Assembly (NCBI RefSeq): GCF_009932725.1
Contig: NZ_BLJU01000003.1
Span: 547,062-611,061 of the forward strand
From: Pseudomonas yangonensis
GTDB taxonomy: Bacteria; Pseudomonadota; Gammaproteobacteria; Pseudomonadales; Pseudomonadaceae
Reading direction: 5' to 3'
Length of the DNA: 64,000 nucleotides
The notes below the pieces were generated by a model. That model did not search any database and was not told where the DNA came from. It saw only the letters and a list, made by a program, of their open reading frames with translations. The stretch's first letter is position 1; every line of letters begins with the position of its first letter. The position numbers and the translations under genes are program-made. This document shows positions 40,450-51,213 of this stretch, in pieces.

Positions 40450-40770
40450 TCACAGGCTGAGAATGGCCTGGGCCAATGCAAGGTCATCGGCCTTCACCAA
40501 CTGGGCGTCATGGCTGCGAATCAGCCGCAGGGCCGCTTCGAGCCGGGCGCTGTGAATGGCGCCTTCGCTGGCGACGAAACTGGCGGCATCATCACGGGCT
40601 GCACGCAGCTGTTTCATGTCACGCAGCGAGCTGGTGGCGTCCGATGTGCCCTCGGCGGTACCAGCCAGGGCTCCGCCCAGGGTATCGGTGGTCGCGACCA
40701 GGCTGCTGGCGCTGGCGGTGCCAGCAAAGAACAGCGCGGCAGCGAAGGTTGTGGTGCGCAGGACGGCCAT
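40450..40770 (-). CDS. DUF2388 protein, copy 1
   Basis: A 106-aa exported protein (signal TTFAAALFFAGTASA|S) with the same core as its neighbour (ATSSLRDMKQLRAARDDAASFVASEGAIHSARLEAAL). A 145-base gap separates the copies. Tandem duplication is the simple reading. It may be the first gene of the DUF2388-DUF2388-DUF4105 unit. Confidence 0.85.
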   Translation of the reverse strand: MAVLRTTTFAAALFFAGTASASSLVATTDTLGGALAGTAEGTSDATSSLRDMKQLRAARDDAASFVASEGAIHSARLEAALRLIRSHDAQLVKADDLALAQAILSL

Positions 40771-41078
40771 AGTTGGTTCCTCAGGCTTCGCTTGGCGGAA
40801 TATTTAGCTTTGCGTTCAAGATTAACTAAAGGATATCTGCACCTTCCAGCTTCCAGTGCCGCTTAGCGCATACATTTACGCACGACTATCGCTCTTATGA
40901 TTGCGCCCGGCGTCAAAGGCTGAGATGCTCGCGAGCACAAAAACAATGAGCAAAATGTCTTTAATTTGCTAAAAAATGACTTCATCCAGAGAGATATACA
41001 GCTCTCTGAGTGAGCATCAAACAATAATTTAATGCGCAATTCGGACCTTGTCCGCGCTAGTAGGGTTGCTCTCGCGTA
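40771..41078. other. AT-rich intergenic region upstream of the O-antigen cluster
   Basis: A 308-base gap between divergent units, clearly more AT-rich than its flanks in the part 40800-41040. It should carry the promoters for the DUF2388 operon (left) and for the O-antigen cluster (right). I looked for an ops/JUMPstart element (GGCGGTAG) and found none. No small gene is supported. Confidence 0.6.
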
Positions 41079-42548
41079 ATGATCATCCTTATGGCTTCGA
41101 AAATCGATCAGGCCAGTATCCATGGTTCTCTCGGCAAACCCGAATACAGCTACTTCTTCCTGATGAAGGATTTCCTCCCGGTGCTCGAACGCCTGGGGCG
41201 GGTGCAGGTCGTTCACAGCCTGGCCGAGATCGAGCAACTCGCCGCGCAGCACCACGCGGCCGGCGAAACCGTGGTGTTCCTCAGTTTCAGCCCACCGCAC
41301 CAGGCCCCGCTGGGGTTGAGTTGCCCGACCCTCAGCGTGTTCGCCTGGGAATTCGACAGTCTTCCGTCGGTGGCCTGGGAAGGCAACCCGCAGAATGACT
41401 GGCGCTACGCATTCGCCCATCTGCAGGGCGCCATCAGCACCAGTCGCGAAGCCGCGGCCCTGGTCGAAGATGCCATGTCGCCCGATTATCCGGTCATCGC
41501 CCTGCCGGCGCCCGTCTGGGACCGCTATCGCGGTGATCCGGCGGCAGTGCGCAGCAGTCCGCAGCTGGGCGAGCGCCAGTTCCCGTTTGCCGGTCTGGTT
41601 ATCGACAGTCCGACGCTGGGGCTGTCGGCGGACGGTCTGGTGCGCAAACCGGAGGCTGCCCAGCCCACGCCCGTCGCCCCAGCGCCCGCACCCAAACCGG
41701 CGCGCGACGACCGTTTCAGCCGTGCCTGGCGCGAGACCAAGGCGCTCGCCAGGGGCTGGTGGCGGGAGGTCGGTCTGCCCGCATTGGCGGTCGATACGCC
41801 CCAGCCGCAAGACGCTCCACCCGCTCCCGCGAGCGCGCCGCCGGCCGTGCCGATCAGTGTGACCGGTGTAGTCTACACCACCGTGCTCAACCCGGCCGAC
41901 AGCCGCAAGAATTGGGTCGAGCTGATCACTGCATTCTGCTGGGCCTTCAAGGATCGCGACGATGCCACGCTGATCGTGAAGATGACCCACTACGATCTCG
42001 AGTACTACCGCATCGTTCTGATGACCCTGCTGTCGCGCCTGGCGCCCTTCAGTTGCCGGGTAGTCGTTTTGCACGGCTTTCTTGAAGACCAACAGTATCG
42101 CCAACTGATCGAGGCCTCCAGCTACTACGTCAACGCCTCCTCCGGCGAGGGCCTGTGCCTGCCGCTGATGGAGTTTCTCAGTGCCGGCAAGCCGGCCATC
42201 GCGCCGACCCACACGGCCATGGCCGACTATGTCGACGAGCGGCTGGCGTTCCTGGTGAAGTGCGCGCTGGAACCCTTCTGCTGGCCGCACGATCCGACCG
42301 GGATTTTCATGACTCACCGCCATCGGCTGAACTGGCAGTCGCTGGTCGAGGCCTATCGACACAGCTATCGGGTGGCCAAGGACGAACCCGAGCGTTATCG
42401 CGAGATGGCGCGACAGGCCGATGCGCGGATGCAGGTGTTCGCTTCCATCGAGCGGGTGGCGGGGCCGCTTGGCGCGTTTCTCGAACAGATTGCCGCTACG
42501 CAATCGGCGCAAGCCGAGCTGGGTTGTACTGGGAGTGCGGTGCTATGA
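41079..42548 (+). CDS. GT4-like glycosyltransferase, modification module gene 1
   Basis: A 489-aa putative glycosyltransferase. The N-terminal domain (1-170) has LSFSPPHQAPLGLSCPTLSVFAWEFDSLP. A Pro/Ala-rich linker covers about 190-265. The C-terminal GT-B domain has ASSGEGLCLPLMEFLSAGKPAIAP, with the E-x7-E pattern of nucleotide-sugar binding. It is a paralogue of the next gene, whose ATG overlaps its TGA. It opens the cluster; no good ribosome site is visible. PAO1 has, as I recall, transferase genes (PA5455-PA5459) beside the A-band operon in a similar position. Confidence 0.82.
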   Translation: MIILMASKIDQASIHGSLGKPEYSYFFLMKDFLPVLERLGRVQVVHSLAEIEQLAAQHHAAGETVVFLSFSPPHQAPLGLSCPTLSVFAWEFDSLPSVAWEGNPQNDWRYAFAHLQGAISTSREAAALVEDAMSPDYPVIALPAPVWDRYRGDPAAVRSSPQLGERQFPFAGLVIDSPTLGLSADGLVRKPEAAQPTPVAPAPAPKPARDDRFSRAWRETKALARGWWREVGLPALAVDTPQPQDAPPAPASAPPAVPISVTGVVYTTVLNPADSRKNWVELITAFCWAFKDRDDATLIVKMTHYDLEYYRIVLMTLLSRLAPFSCRVVVLHGFLEDQQYRQLIEASSYYVNASSGEGLCLPLMEFLSAGKPAIAPTHTAMADYVDERLAFLVKCALEPFCWPHDPTGIFMTHRHRLNWQSLVEAYRHSYRVAKDEPERYREMARQADARMQVFASIERVAGPLGAFLEQIAATQSAQAELGCTGSAVL

Positions 42549-44098
42549 GATTCCTGGTCTATTCGCAAGTGAGCGCGTCGAAGATTGCCAGCAGTATGGG
42601 TCTGCCGGAGTACAGCTACTACTTCGTCCTGCGCGACTTCCTGCCGGTGCTGCAGGCGCTGGGCGAAGTCCTGGTGGTCGAAGACCCCGAGCAGGAGGTC
42701 GACCGGCTGTACGACGAAGCGCGCGCCGCCGGCGAGCAGTGCCTGTTCCTGTCCTTCTCGCCGCCGCACAAGACTCCCCTGCAGCTGCGCTGTCCGACCG
42801 TTCCGGTGTTCGCGTGGGAATTCGACAGCATTCCCAACGAGTCCTGGCTGGATGAGCCGCAGCAGGATTGGCGGCACGTGCTGAATATCTGCGGCAGCGC
42901 CATCACCCACTCGCAGATGATCGTCGCGGCGGTGCGTCGGGAGATGGGTACGGAATTTCCGGTCATTTCGGTGCCCTCGCCGGTCTGGGACAAGTTCGCC
43001 GCGCTTCGCTCGCAGCCGGGGTCGTTGCCCTTGACAAACGGCGTGAGCATTCGCGTGCGCTCGGGTGTGGTGGTGGACAGCCGTGACCCCGCGCTGAGTC
43101 CCTATATCTTCGGTCCCGACGCTACTGCGCGGGTGGTACAGGCGATCCGCGAGCACGAGAACGCCATGGCGCGCGCGCAAGGTGGCAGCGTGGCGGTCGA
43201 GTCGCTGGCTGGTCGTCGGCAATCGCGATATCGCATCACCCGGCGTTACCTGGGTGAGTGGTACTTAAAAGTGCTGCAGCCGCTGCTGCCTTTCCTGCCG
43301 GGTCGGGCAGAGCCGTTGGTGGAGTTGGTTGCGGATAGTCCCGATACACCCCTGGAACCGCGTAACACCGTCGAGCCCCCGCATCCTGCTGCCAAAGGTG
43401 TCACGCCGAAGATGCCAGATTTGCAGCCCGACGATTCGGAGCTGCAACTATCCGGGGTGATCTTCACCGCGCTGTTCAACCCCTATGACGGGCGCAAGAA
43501 CTGGGCCGACATGCTGACCGCCTTCTGCGCGGCATTTCGCGATACGCCCGACGCCACCCTGGTGTTCAAGCTGGGGCACCACGAGTACCTGTCGGCCATG
43601 CACGACATGCTGATCTGGATGGCGCGCATGCCCAGGTTCAGCTGTCGTGTGGTGCTGCTGCACGGCTACCTGGAGGGCGGCGACTTCGACACCCTGATCC
43701 GCGCCAGCGCATTCGCCGTCAACGCTTCCCACGGGGAAGGGCAGTGCCTGCCACTGATGGAATTCTTGTCCTGCGGCAAGCCGGCGATTTCGCCACGGCA
43801 TTCGGCGATGGTCGACTACATCGACGAGCAGGTGGCCTTCGTGGTCGACAGTTGGCTGGACTCCACTGCCTGGTCGCACGACCCGCGGCTGGCCTACCGC
43901 ACCCAGCGGCATCAGATCGACTGGGCGTCGCTGCGAGATGCTTATCGGGCAGCCTACGAGTGCATCAAGACAGACCCTGAGCGTTATCGACGGTTATCTC
44001 GTCATGCGATAGAGCGCATGCGTGAGCATTGCTCGCGGCAGGCGGCCATGGGCAAGTTATCGGCATTCCTGTGTCGGGAACAGGAGCTATCGGCATGA
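42545..44098 (+). CDS. GT4-like glycosyltransferase, modification module gene 2
   Basis: A 517-aa paralogue of the preceding gene. Shared landmarks are GLPEYSYYFVLRDFLPVLQALG, LSFSPPHKTPLQLRCPTVPVFAWEFDSIP and ASHGEGQCLPLMEFLSCGKPAISP (E-x7-E). Its linker (about 210-290) is longer and unlike that of the first copy. The ATG overlaps the preceding stop, and its own TGA overlaps the next ATG, so three genes are translationally chained. It probably adds or modifies a sugar on the O-chain. Confidence 0.82.
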   Translation: MRFLVYSQVSASKIASSMGLPEYSYYFVLRDFLPVLQALGEVLVVEDPEQEVDRLYDEARAAGEQCLFLSFSPPHKTPLQLRCPTVPVFAWEFDSIPNESWLDEPQQDWRHVLNICGSAITHSQMIVAAVRREMGTEFPVISVPSPVWDKFAALRSQPGSLPLTNGVSIRVRSGVVVDSRDPALSPYIFGPDATARVVQAIREHENAMARAQGGSVAVESLAGRRQSRYRITRRYLGEWYLKVLQPLLPFLPGRAEPLVELVADSPDTPLEPRNTVEPPHPAAKGVTPKMPDLQPDDSELQLSGVIFTALFNPYDGRKNWADMLTAFCAAFRDTPDATLVFKLGHHEYLSAMHDMLIWMARMPRFSCRVVLLHGYLEGGDFDTLIRASAFAVNASHGEGQCLPLMEFLSCGKPAISPRHSAMVDYIDEQVAFVVDSWLDSTAWSHDPRLAYRTQRHQIDWASLRDAYRAAYECIKTDPERYRRLSRHAIERMREHCSRQAAMGKLSAFLCREQELSA

Positions 44099-44973
44099 AA
44101 AGGCTATTGGGCTGGTGGCGGGGGCGAGCTGCCAAGCATGCCGCCGTATCGGCACCTGGGGCGGCGGATACAGACATGCCGGGCTACGTGGATTCGCGCG
44201 ACTGCGGCTTGGTCGACGCGGTACAGAGTGGCTGGTTCCAGAATCACAGCGATGAGCTGTTCTCCGGGTTCCCGGTGGGTGATCAGGACGTCGTCCTGGA
44301 TGTGGGTTGTGGTGCCGGCGGCGCGACCCTGTTTTGTGCCAATCGGGGTGCCCATGTGGTGTTTACCGATGTAGTCGCCGAAAAGATCGAGGCGTTGCGC
44401 GTCAAGCTCGCGAGCACACCCGCGCGGGCCATCGAAGGGCTGGTGTCGGACAGCATGCCGCTGCCGCTGGACAACCATTACGCGACGCGAATCATCGCGC
44501 TGGAAATGCTCGAGCATGTGGAAGATCCGGCTGCGGTGCTGCGCGAATTGGTGCGAGTAGGGCAGCCGGGAGCGCTCTATCTCCTGGCCGTGCCGGATGC
44601 GGAAGGTGAAAAGGTGCAGCTTGATTGCGCTCCGGCGCATTACTTCCTCGAGCCGAATCACATCCACATCTTCGAGCGCGAGGCATTCGCGAAATTGGTG
44701 GAGGATGCCGGATTGGTGGTCGAGCGCCGCTCTTCCTATGGTTTCTACTGGAGCATGTGGATGCTCATCTACTGGTCGCAGCTGCGAGCCTCCGGGCGGG
44801 AGCTGACCGGGGAAACCCACGATGTGGTGCATCCGCCCTATTCGCCCCTGCTGGATGACTGGGCCAGTCTCTGGCATCGACTGATCCAGATGCCGGATTT
44901 CGCGCCGATCAAGCAGCATCTGGATCGTCTGCTCCCCAAGAGCCAGGTCATCGTCGCGCGTAAGCCCTATTGA
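44095..44973 (+). CDS. SAM-dependent methyltransferase, modification module gene 3
   Basis: A 292-aa class I methyltransferase. The SAM-binding motif I is VVLDVGCGAGGATLF near residue 65, followed by the acidic end of strand 2 (VVFTDVVAEK) and IIALEMLEHVEDPAAVLRELVRV (motif post-II). The N-terminal 30 residues are basic and look membrane-associating (MKRLLGWWRGRAAKH). It is a paralogue of the next gene. A sugar O-methyltransferase acting on the O-chain is the likely role. Confidence 0.83.
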   Translation: MKRLLGWWRGRAAKHAAVSAPGAADTDMPGYVDSRDCGLVDAVQSGWFQNHSDELFSGFPVGDQDVVLDVGCGAGGATLFCANRGAHVVFTDVVAEKIEALRVKLASTPARAIEGLVSDSMPLPLDNHYATRIIALEMLEHVEDPAAVLRELVRVGQPGALYLLAVPDAEGEKVQLDCAPAHYFLEPNHIHIFEREAFAKLVEDAGLVVERRSSYGFYWSMWMLIYWSQLRASGRELTGETHDVVHPPYSPLLDDWASLWHRLIQMPDFAPIKQHLDRLLPKSQVIVARKPY

Positions 44974-45012
44974 ACACTGCATGTACGGCCTCGGCCGAAA
45001 CAGGAAGTCTCC

Positions 45013-45867
45013 ATGCTGAATCGTTTGAAACGTCTCATTTCCCCCCTAAGCGAGCCAGAGCCTGCGGTTCCGTGCGAGACCGCCCTGCCGCCGGCTAGTG
45101 AGCCTGAAATCGATATCGGATTGATCGATATTCACCAGAGCGGCTGGTTGCAGAACGATACCGGCGAGCTGGTCCGCGGCTTTGCGATCACCGCCGAGGA
45201 TGTCGTACTCGATATCGGCTGTGGCGAGGGGGGCTACGCGCTCTTCAGTGCCCGCCAGGGAGCCGAGATCATTCTTGCCGACGTCGCTGCCGACAAGCTC
45301 GAAACCGCCCGCGCGCGGCTGGAGAAAGAAGGCGCGCGCAGCGTTCGTACGCTGGTGACTGATGCCAACCCCATACCGTTGGCCGATGGCGTGATCAGCC
45401 GGGTGGTGGCCATGGAGGTGCTCGAGCATGTCGAGGATCCCGCCCAGTTCATGGCCGAACTGGTGCGCGTCGCCAGACCGGGCGCACTGTTTCTGCTGAC
45501 GGTACCGGACGAGGTCATCGAAGGCGTACAGAAGCACATCGCGCCCCCGGTCTATTTCGAACGGCCCAACCATATTCGTATCTTCAAGCGCGGCGAGCTG
45601 GAGCGACTGACGCTGGAGGCGGGGCTGAGCGTGGAGAGCAGCATGCAGTACGGTTTCTATCACGCCGTGTGGTGGTCGCTGTACTGGGCCTGTGAGAATC
45701 AACCGCTCAGCCCACCCTGGCATCCGCTGCTGGAAAACTGGTCGCAGACCTGGTCGACGCTGCTGTCGCTGCCCGCCGGGCCTCGCATCAAGGCGGCATT
45801 GGATGCTGTTATGCCGAAAAGCCAAGTTGTAATTGCGCGCAAGCCCGAGGCAGCCGTTACCCGATGA
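45013..45867 (+). CDS. SAM-dependent methyltransferase, modification module gene 4
   Basis: A 284-aa paralogue of the preceding methyltransferase. Shared stretches are LIDIHQSGWLQNDTGELVRGF, VVLDIGCGEGGYALF and VVAMEVLEHVEDPAQFMAELVRVARPGALFLL, with the same C-terminal MPKSQVVIARKPEA. Retention of two related copies suggests two methylation positions or two steps. It is coupled by an ATGA overlap to the acyltransferase gene. Confidence 0.83.
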   Translation: MLNRLKRLISPLSEPEPAVPCETALPPASEPEIDIGLIDIHQSGWLQNDTGELVRGFAITAEDVVLDIGCGEGGYALFSARQGAEIILADVAADKLETARARLEKEGARSVRTLVTDANPIPLADGVISRVVAMEVLEHVEDPAQFMAELVRVARPGALFLLTVPDEVIEGVQKHIAPPVYFERPNHIRIFKRGELERLTLEAGLSVESSMQYGFYHAVWWSLYWACENQPLSPPWHPLLENWSQTWSTLLSLPAGPRIKAALDAVMPKSQVVIARKPEAAVTR

Positions 45868-47021
45868 GAACCCGTATCGGCGATATTGAAATCCTGCGTG
45901 GCGTCGCGGTGTTGATGGTGGTCTTCCACCACGCCGCCGACAACCTGTTTACTTGGAACACGCCCAGTATGGAGCTGTTCTACAGCTACTTCAGCGGCTG
46001 GGTCGGAGTGGATCTGTTCTTCGCTATCTCTGGCTTTGTGATCGCGCGTGATCTTGTACCGCAGCTTCTGGCGGTGCCGCGTGGCGAGGCGACTAGGCGC
46101 ATGGTTCTGGCCTTTTGGGTGCGTCGAGCTTGGCGACTGCTGCCATCGGCATGGCTATGGCTGCTGGTGATGCTGATTGCCTCGCTAGCTTTTAATCAGA
46201 CCGGCGCATTCGGTTCGTTCCGCACTAATCTGGAGGCAACAGTTGCCGGGGTATTGCAGGTGGCCAACTTCCGCTTGGCCGAGGCCTTTATGCAATGGCC
46301 CTATGGAGCGAGTTTCGTTTACTGGAGTCTTTCGCTGGAAGAGCAGTTTTACCTGTTGTTCCCTCTGCTGATTCTTTTGGTGCGCCGCTATCTGCTGCAC
46401 GTCATGATCTTATTGGTGCTATTCCAGTTCTTCTTGGTGCGTACACCTACATTGATGTTCTTTCGTACCGATGCATTGGCGCTAGGAGTGCTTTTGGCGT
46501 TATGGACTCAGCATTCATCGTATTGGCTTTTCAAGCCAAATTTTCTTCGGCGGTATAAATGCGGACTGGTTGTGGTCTTGGTGGCGCTGCTCTGTCTTTG
46601 GGGACTGGGATCGGACCAGTTACGCAGCGTTAACATCAGAATCGGCATGATTGCACTGGTCTCTGCAGCGCTTGTCTGGGTGGCATCCTACGACAGGAGC
46701 TATATGGGTTTCCCCAAGCCGCTCTCGAGCCTACTGATTTGGCTGGGCGCACGATCCTATGCCATTTACCTGATTCATATACCGGCTTTTTACTTCACGC
46801 GGGAGCTCTGGTTTCGTACGAAGGCGGCGACGCAGGGTTTTAATGACGACTTCTTCTATCCCTTCGTAATTACGGCTTGTCTGCTAATCCTGGTGTTGAG
46901 TGAATTGAATTATCGCCTGCTGGAGGTTCCATTGCGCGACCATGGAAAGCGAGTCGCGCAAAGAATCAGGGGTGGGCGCGATAGCGTCGTGGATATGCCT
47001 GAACCAGTCAGGCCTCAATAA
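45864..47021 (+). CDS. Acyltransferase family 3 (OafA/YrhL-like)
   Basis: A 385-aa membrane enzyme with about ten hydrophobic segments. The family N-terminus RIGDIEILRGVAVLMVVFHHA carries the catalytic His, and GWVGVDLFFAISGFVIARDL and YWSLSLEEQFYLLFPLLI follow. It would transfer acetyl or another acyl group to an O-chain sugar. The segment from about 46150 to 46920 is markedly more AT-rich than neighbouring genes, which suggests separate acquisition. Confidence 0.88.
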   Translation: MRTRIGDIEILRGVAVLMVVFHHAADNLFTWNTPSMELFYSYFSGWVGVDLFFAISGFVIARDLVPQLLAVPRGEATRRMVLAFWVRRAWRLLPSAWLWLLVMLIASLAFNQTGAFGSFRTNLEATVAGVLQVANFRLAEAFMQWPYGASFVYWSLSLEEQFYLLFPLLILLVRRYLLHVMILLVLFQFFLVRTPTLMFFRTDALALGVLLALWTQHSSYWLFKPNFLRRYKCGLVVVLVALLCLWGLGSDQLRSVNIRIGMIALVSAALVWVASYDRSYMGFPKPLSSLLIWLGARSYAIYLIHIPAFYFTRELWFRTKAATQGFNDDFFYPFVITACLLILVLSELNYRLLEVPLRDHGKRVAQRIRGGRDSVVDMPEPVRPQ

Positions 47022-47033
47022 ACAGTGGAATCC

Positions 47034-47924
47034 ATGAATAATCAGGACCTCGTCTCCCCGCAATTCATTTCCTACGCCCAGAACTTCGAGGACGTTATGC
47101 TCTGGCGCGCCCTCAAGCTGTTCGGTCCGGGCCATTACGTCGACGTAGGGGCCAACCACCCCACTCTCGATTCGGTGACGCGCTCGCTCTATGAGCGGGG
47201 CTGGCGGGGCATCAATATCGAACCGGTCCAGCACTATTATCAGGCTCTGTGCGATGAGCGCCCGCAAGACACCAATCTGTGTGTGGCGGTAGGCGATAAG
47301 GAAGACGAGTTGGTCTTCTTCGAGTCGGCTGATACCGGTCTTTCGACCCTGAGCCATGAGATGGCGGAACTGCAACAGGCCGAAGGCATTCCTTTCCTGC
47401 GGCGTACGGTACAGACGAAACGGCTGGTGGACATCTGCGATCAATACCTGCCCGTCGCCGCGCCCTTTCATTTCCTCAAGATCGATGTCGAGGGTTTCGA
47501 GCGCAATGTGCTGCAAGGCATGGACTTTCAGCGCTGGCGGCCGTGGATCATTCTGATCGAGTCCGCTTTCGACAAGACGCCCGAATGGGAGGCGTTGATT
47601 CTGCAGGCTGGATATGAACCGGCGCTGCGCGATGGGATCAATCGTTATTACGTCGCTGCGGAACGCTGCGAACTGCTGGTTCCGCTGGCCTTGCCGCCAA
47701 ACATTCTGGATGAGTTCCAGCTGTGCCGCGGTCATCGCCTGAGCCACCCGCTGACAGAGGTGGATCAAGCGCAGGATCAACTGATTTCCATGCGTCAGCG
47801 GGCAGAGGCGGCAGAGGCCCAGTTGGCGGCGATATACAGCAGCCGGCTGTGGTCCGTGGTCAGACTGTTAACCGCTGGCAGGGGCAGGCTGAAAACTTTG
47901 CTGCCGTCGCGTTTCAACGGCTGA
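47034..47924 (+). CDS. FkbM-family methyltransferase
   Basis: A 296-aa protein. The FkbM domain starts FEDVMLWRALKLFGPGHYVDVGANHPTLDSVT and has FLKIDVEGFERNVLQGMDFQRWRPWIILIE. The C-terminal 60 residues (AAEAQLAAIYSSRLWSVVRLL) form a helix and a hydrophobic tail common in polysaccharide transferases. ATG 47034 is preferred; GTG 47025 is possible. It probably O-methylates a chain sugar, making it the third methyltransferase in the module. Confidence 0.87.
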   Translation: MNNQDLVSPQFISYAQNFEDVMLWRALKLFGPGHYVDVGANHPTLDSVTRSLYERGWRGINIEPVQHYYQALCDERPQDTNLCVAVGDKEDELVFFESADTGLSTLSHEMAELQQAEGIPFLRRTVQTKRLVDICDQYLPVAAPFHFLKIDVEGFERNVLQGMDFQRWRPWIILIESAFDKTPEWEALILQAGYEPALRDGINRYYVAAERCELLVPLALPPNILDEFQLCRGHRLSHPLTEVDQAQDQLISMRQRAEAAEAQLAAIYSSRLWSVVRLLTAGRGRLKTLLPSRFNG

Positions 47925-47957
47925 GGCTGTGTGCTACCAAGCGGAACTGGAGGTTAG

Positions 47958-49842
<1,885 letters not shown>

Positions 49843-49849
49843 GCCGATA

Positions 49850-50416
49850 TTGTTTCCCGTGATTCTCTCCGGCGGCGCCGGTACCCGTTTATGGTCGGTT
49901 TCCCGCGAAGGCCATCCCAAGCCATTCATGGCCCTGCCGGACGGCGAGTCGCTGCTGCTCAAGACCTATCGCCGGGCGGATGCCTTGCTGATCGCCCACG
50001 CCGAGCGTGCGCAGGACGTGCGCCAGGTGGTCAAGCAGTTGAAGGCGAGCGAGCATGACGCTTATCGCCTGCACCGCACGGTGAGCCGTCCCTGGGGCAC
50101 CTACACGGTGCTCGAGGAGGGCCCACGCTTCAAGATCAAGCGCATCGTGGTCAAGCCGGGCGCGGCGCTGTCGCTGCAGATGCATCACCACCGCAGCGAG
50201 CACTGGGTGGTGGTGCAAGGTATGGTGCGAGTGGTCAATGGTGGCGAGCCGCGGCTGGTCAGCGCCAACGAATCGACCTTCATCCCCGCTGGACACAAGC
50301 ACCGCCTTGAGAACCCAGGGGTAATCGATCTGGTTATGATCGAAGTGCAGAGCGGCGAGTACCTGGGGGAGGACGATATCGTCCGCTTCGAGGATCAGTA
50401 CGGCAGGATCAAGTGA
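49850..50416 (+). pseudogene. wbpW: Truncated mannose-6-P isomerase/mannose-1-P guanylyltransferase
   Basis: The family enzyme has about 480 residues: an N-terminal guanylyltransferase and a C-terminal cupin isomerase. Here only 188 remain. Residues 1-42 match the true N-terminus, including the signature GGAGTRLWSVSREGHPKPFM. Residues from about 45 on match the C-terminal third (AYRLHRTVSRPWGTYTVLEE, LQMHHHRSEHWVVVQG, PAGHKHRLENPG). About 290 codons between them are missing in frame near 49975. The guanylyltransferase activity must be lost; the cupin isomerase part looks whole. The start is TTG after AAGGAG. AlgA elsewhere could supply GDP-mannose. Confidence 0.85.
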
Positions 50417-51213
50417 TGGCCTTGAGTATGGCGCGCGCGGTATGGAACTACCGCGGTTTTATCGTGGGCAGCGTCAAGCGCGAGTTTCAGACGCGCTATC
50501 GCAACTCCCTGCTGGGGGCGGTGTGGACGGTGCTCAACCCGCTGTCGATGATCATTGTCTACACGGTGATCTTCTCGCAGGTTATGCAAGCGCGCCTGCC
50601 CGGAGTCGAACACAGCCTGGCGTACGGCATTTATCTGTGTGCGGGCATTATTGCCTGGGGCTTCTTCGCCGAGGTCATCGGGCGCAGCCAGTCGGTGTTC
50701 CTCGAACACGCCAACCTGATTAAGAAACTGAGCTTTCCGCGCATCTGTCTGCCGTTGATCGTGGTGCTCAACGCCTCGGTGAACTTCGCCATCATCTTCG
50801 CCCTGTTCCTCGGCTTCCTGCTGCTGACCCAGACCTTTCCCGGGTTCGTATTGCTGGCGGTGCTGCCGGTGCTGCTGGTGCAATTGGCCTTCTCCGTCGG
50901 CCTCGGCATCATCCTCGGGGTGCTCAACGTGTTCTTCCGCGATGTCGGTCAGTTCACCGGCATCTTTCTGCAGTTCTGGTTCTGGTTCACGCCGATCGTC
51001 TATCCGGCCTCGATTCTGCCGGAAGCCGTTCGCCCGGTGCTCGAGCTGAACCCGATGATGCCGGTGATCACCGCCTATCAGGGCATCTTTGTCTACGGGC
51101 GCTGGCCGGACTGGGGGTCGCTGCTGCCGATCGCGCTGGTCTCGGTGGTGCTCTGTGCCTTGGCCCTACAACTGTTCCGCAAGCGCTCCGGTGAAATGGT
51201 GGATGAACTCTGA
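50416..51213 (+). CDS. wzm: O-antigen ABC exporter permease
   Basis: A 265-aa inner-membrane protein with about six hydrophobic segments that exports the finished A-band chain. Family landmarks are REFQTRYRNSLLGAVWTVLNPLSMIIVYTVIF near the N-terminus and FFRDVGQFTGIFLQFWFWFTPIVYP. ATG 50416 overlaps the preceding stop; a GTG one codon upstream is possible. It pairs with Wzt encoded next. Confidence 0.92.
   Translation: MALSMARAVWNYRGFIVGSVKREFQTRYRNSLLGAVWTVLNPLSMIIVYTVIFSQVMQARLPGVEHSLAYGIYLCAGIIAWGFFAEVIGRSQSVFLEHANLIKKLSFPRICLPLIVVLNASVNFAIIFALFLGFLLLTQTFPGFVLLAVLPVLLVQLAFSVGLGIILGVLNVFFRDVGQFTGIFLQFWFWFTPIVYPASILPEAVRPVLELNPMMPVITAYQGIFVYGRWPDWGSLLPIALVSVVLCALALQLFRKRSGEMVDEL

Noticed and set aside
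40771..41078. A possible ops/JUMPstart antitermination element before the O-antigen cluster
   Set aside because: The GGCGGTAG core is absent; the nearest stretch, CTAGTAGGGTTGC, is too different.
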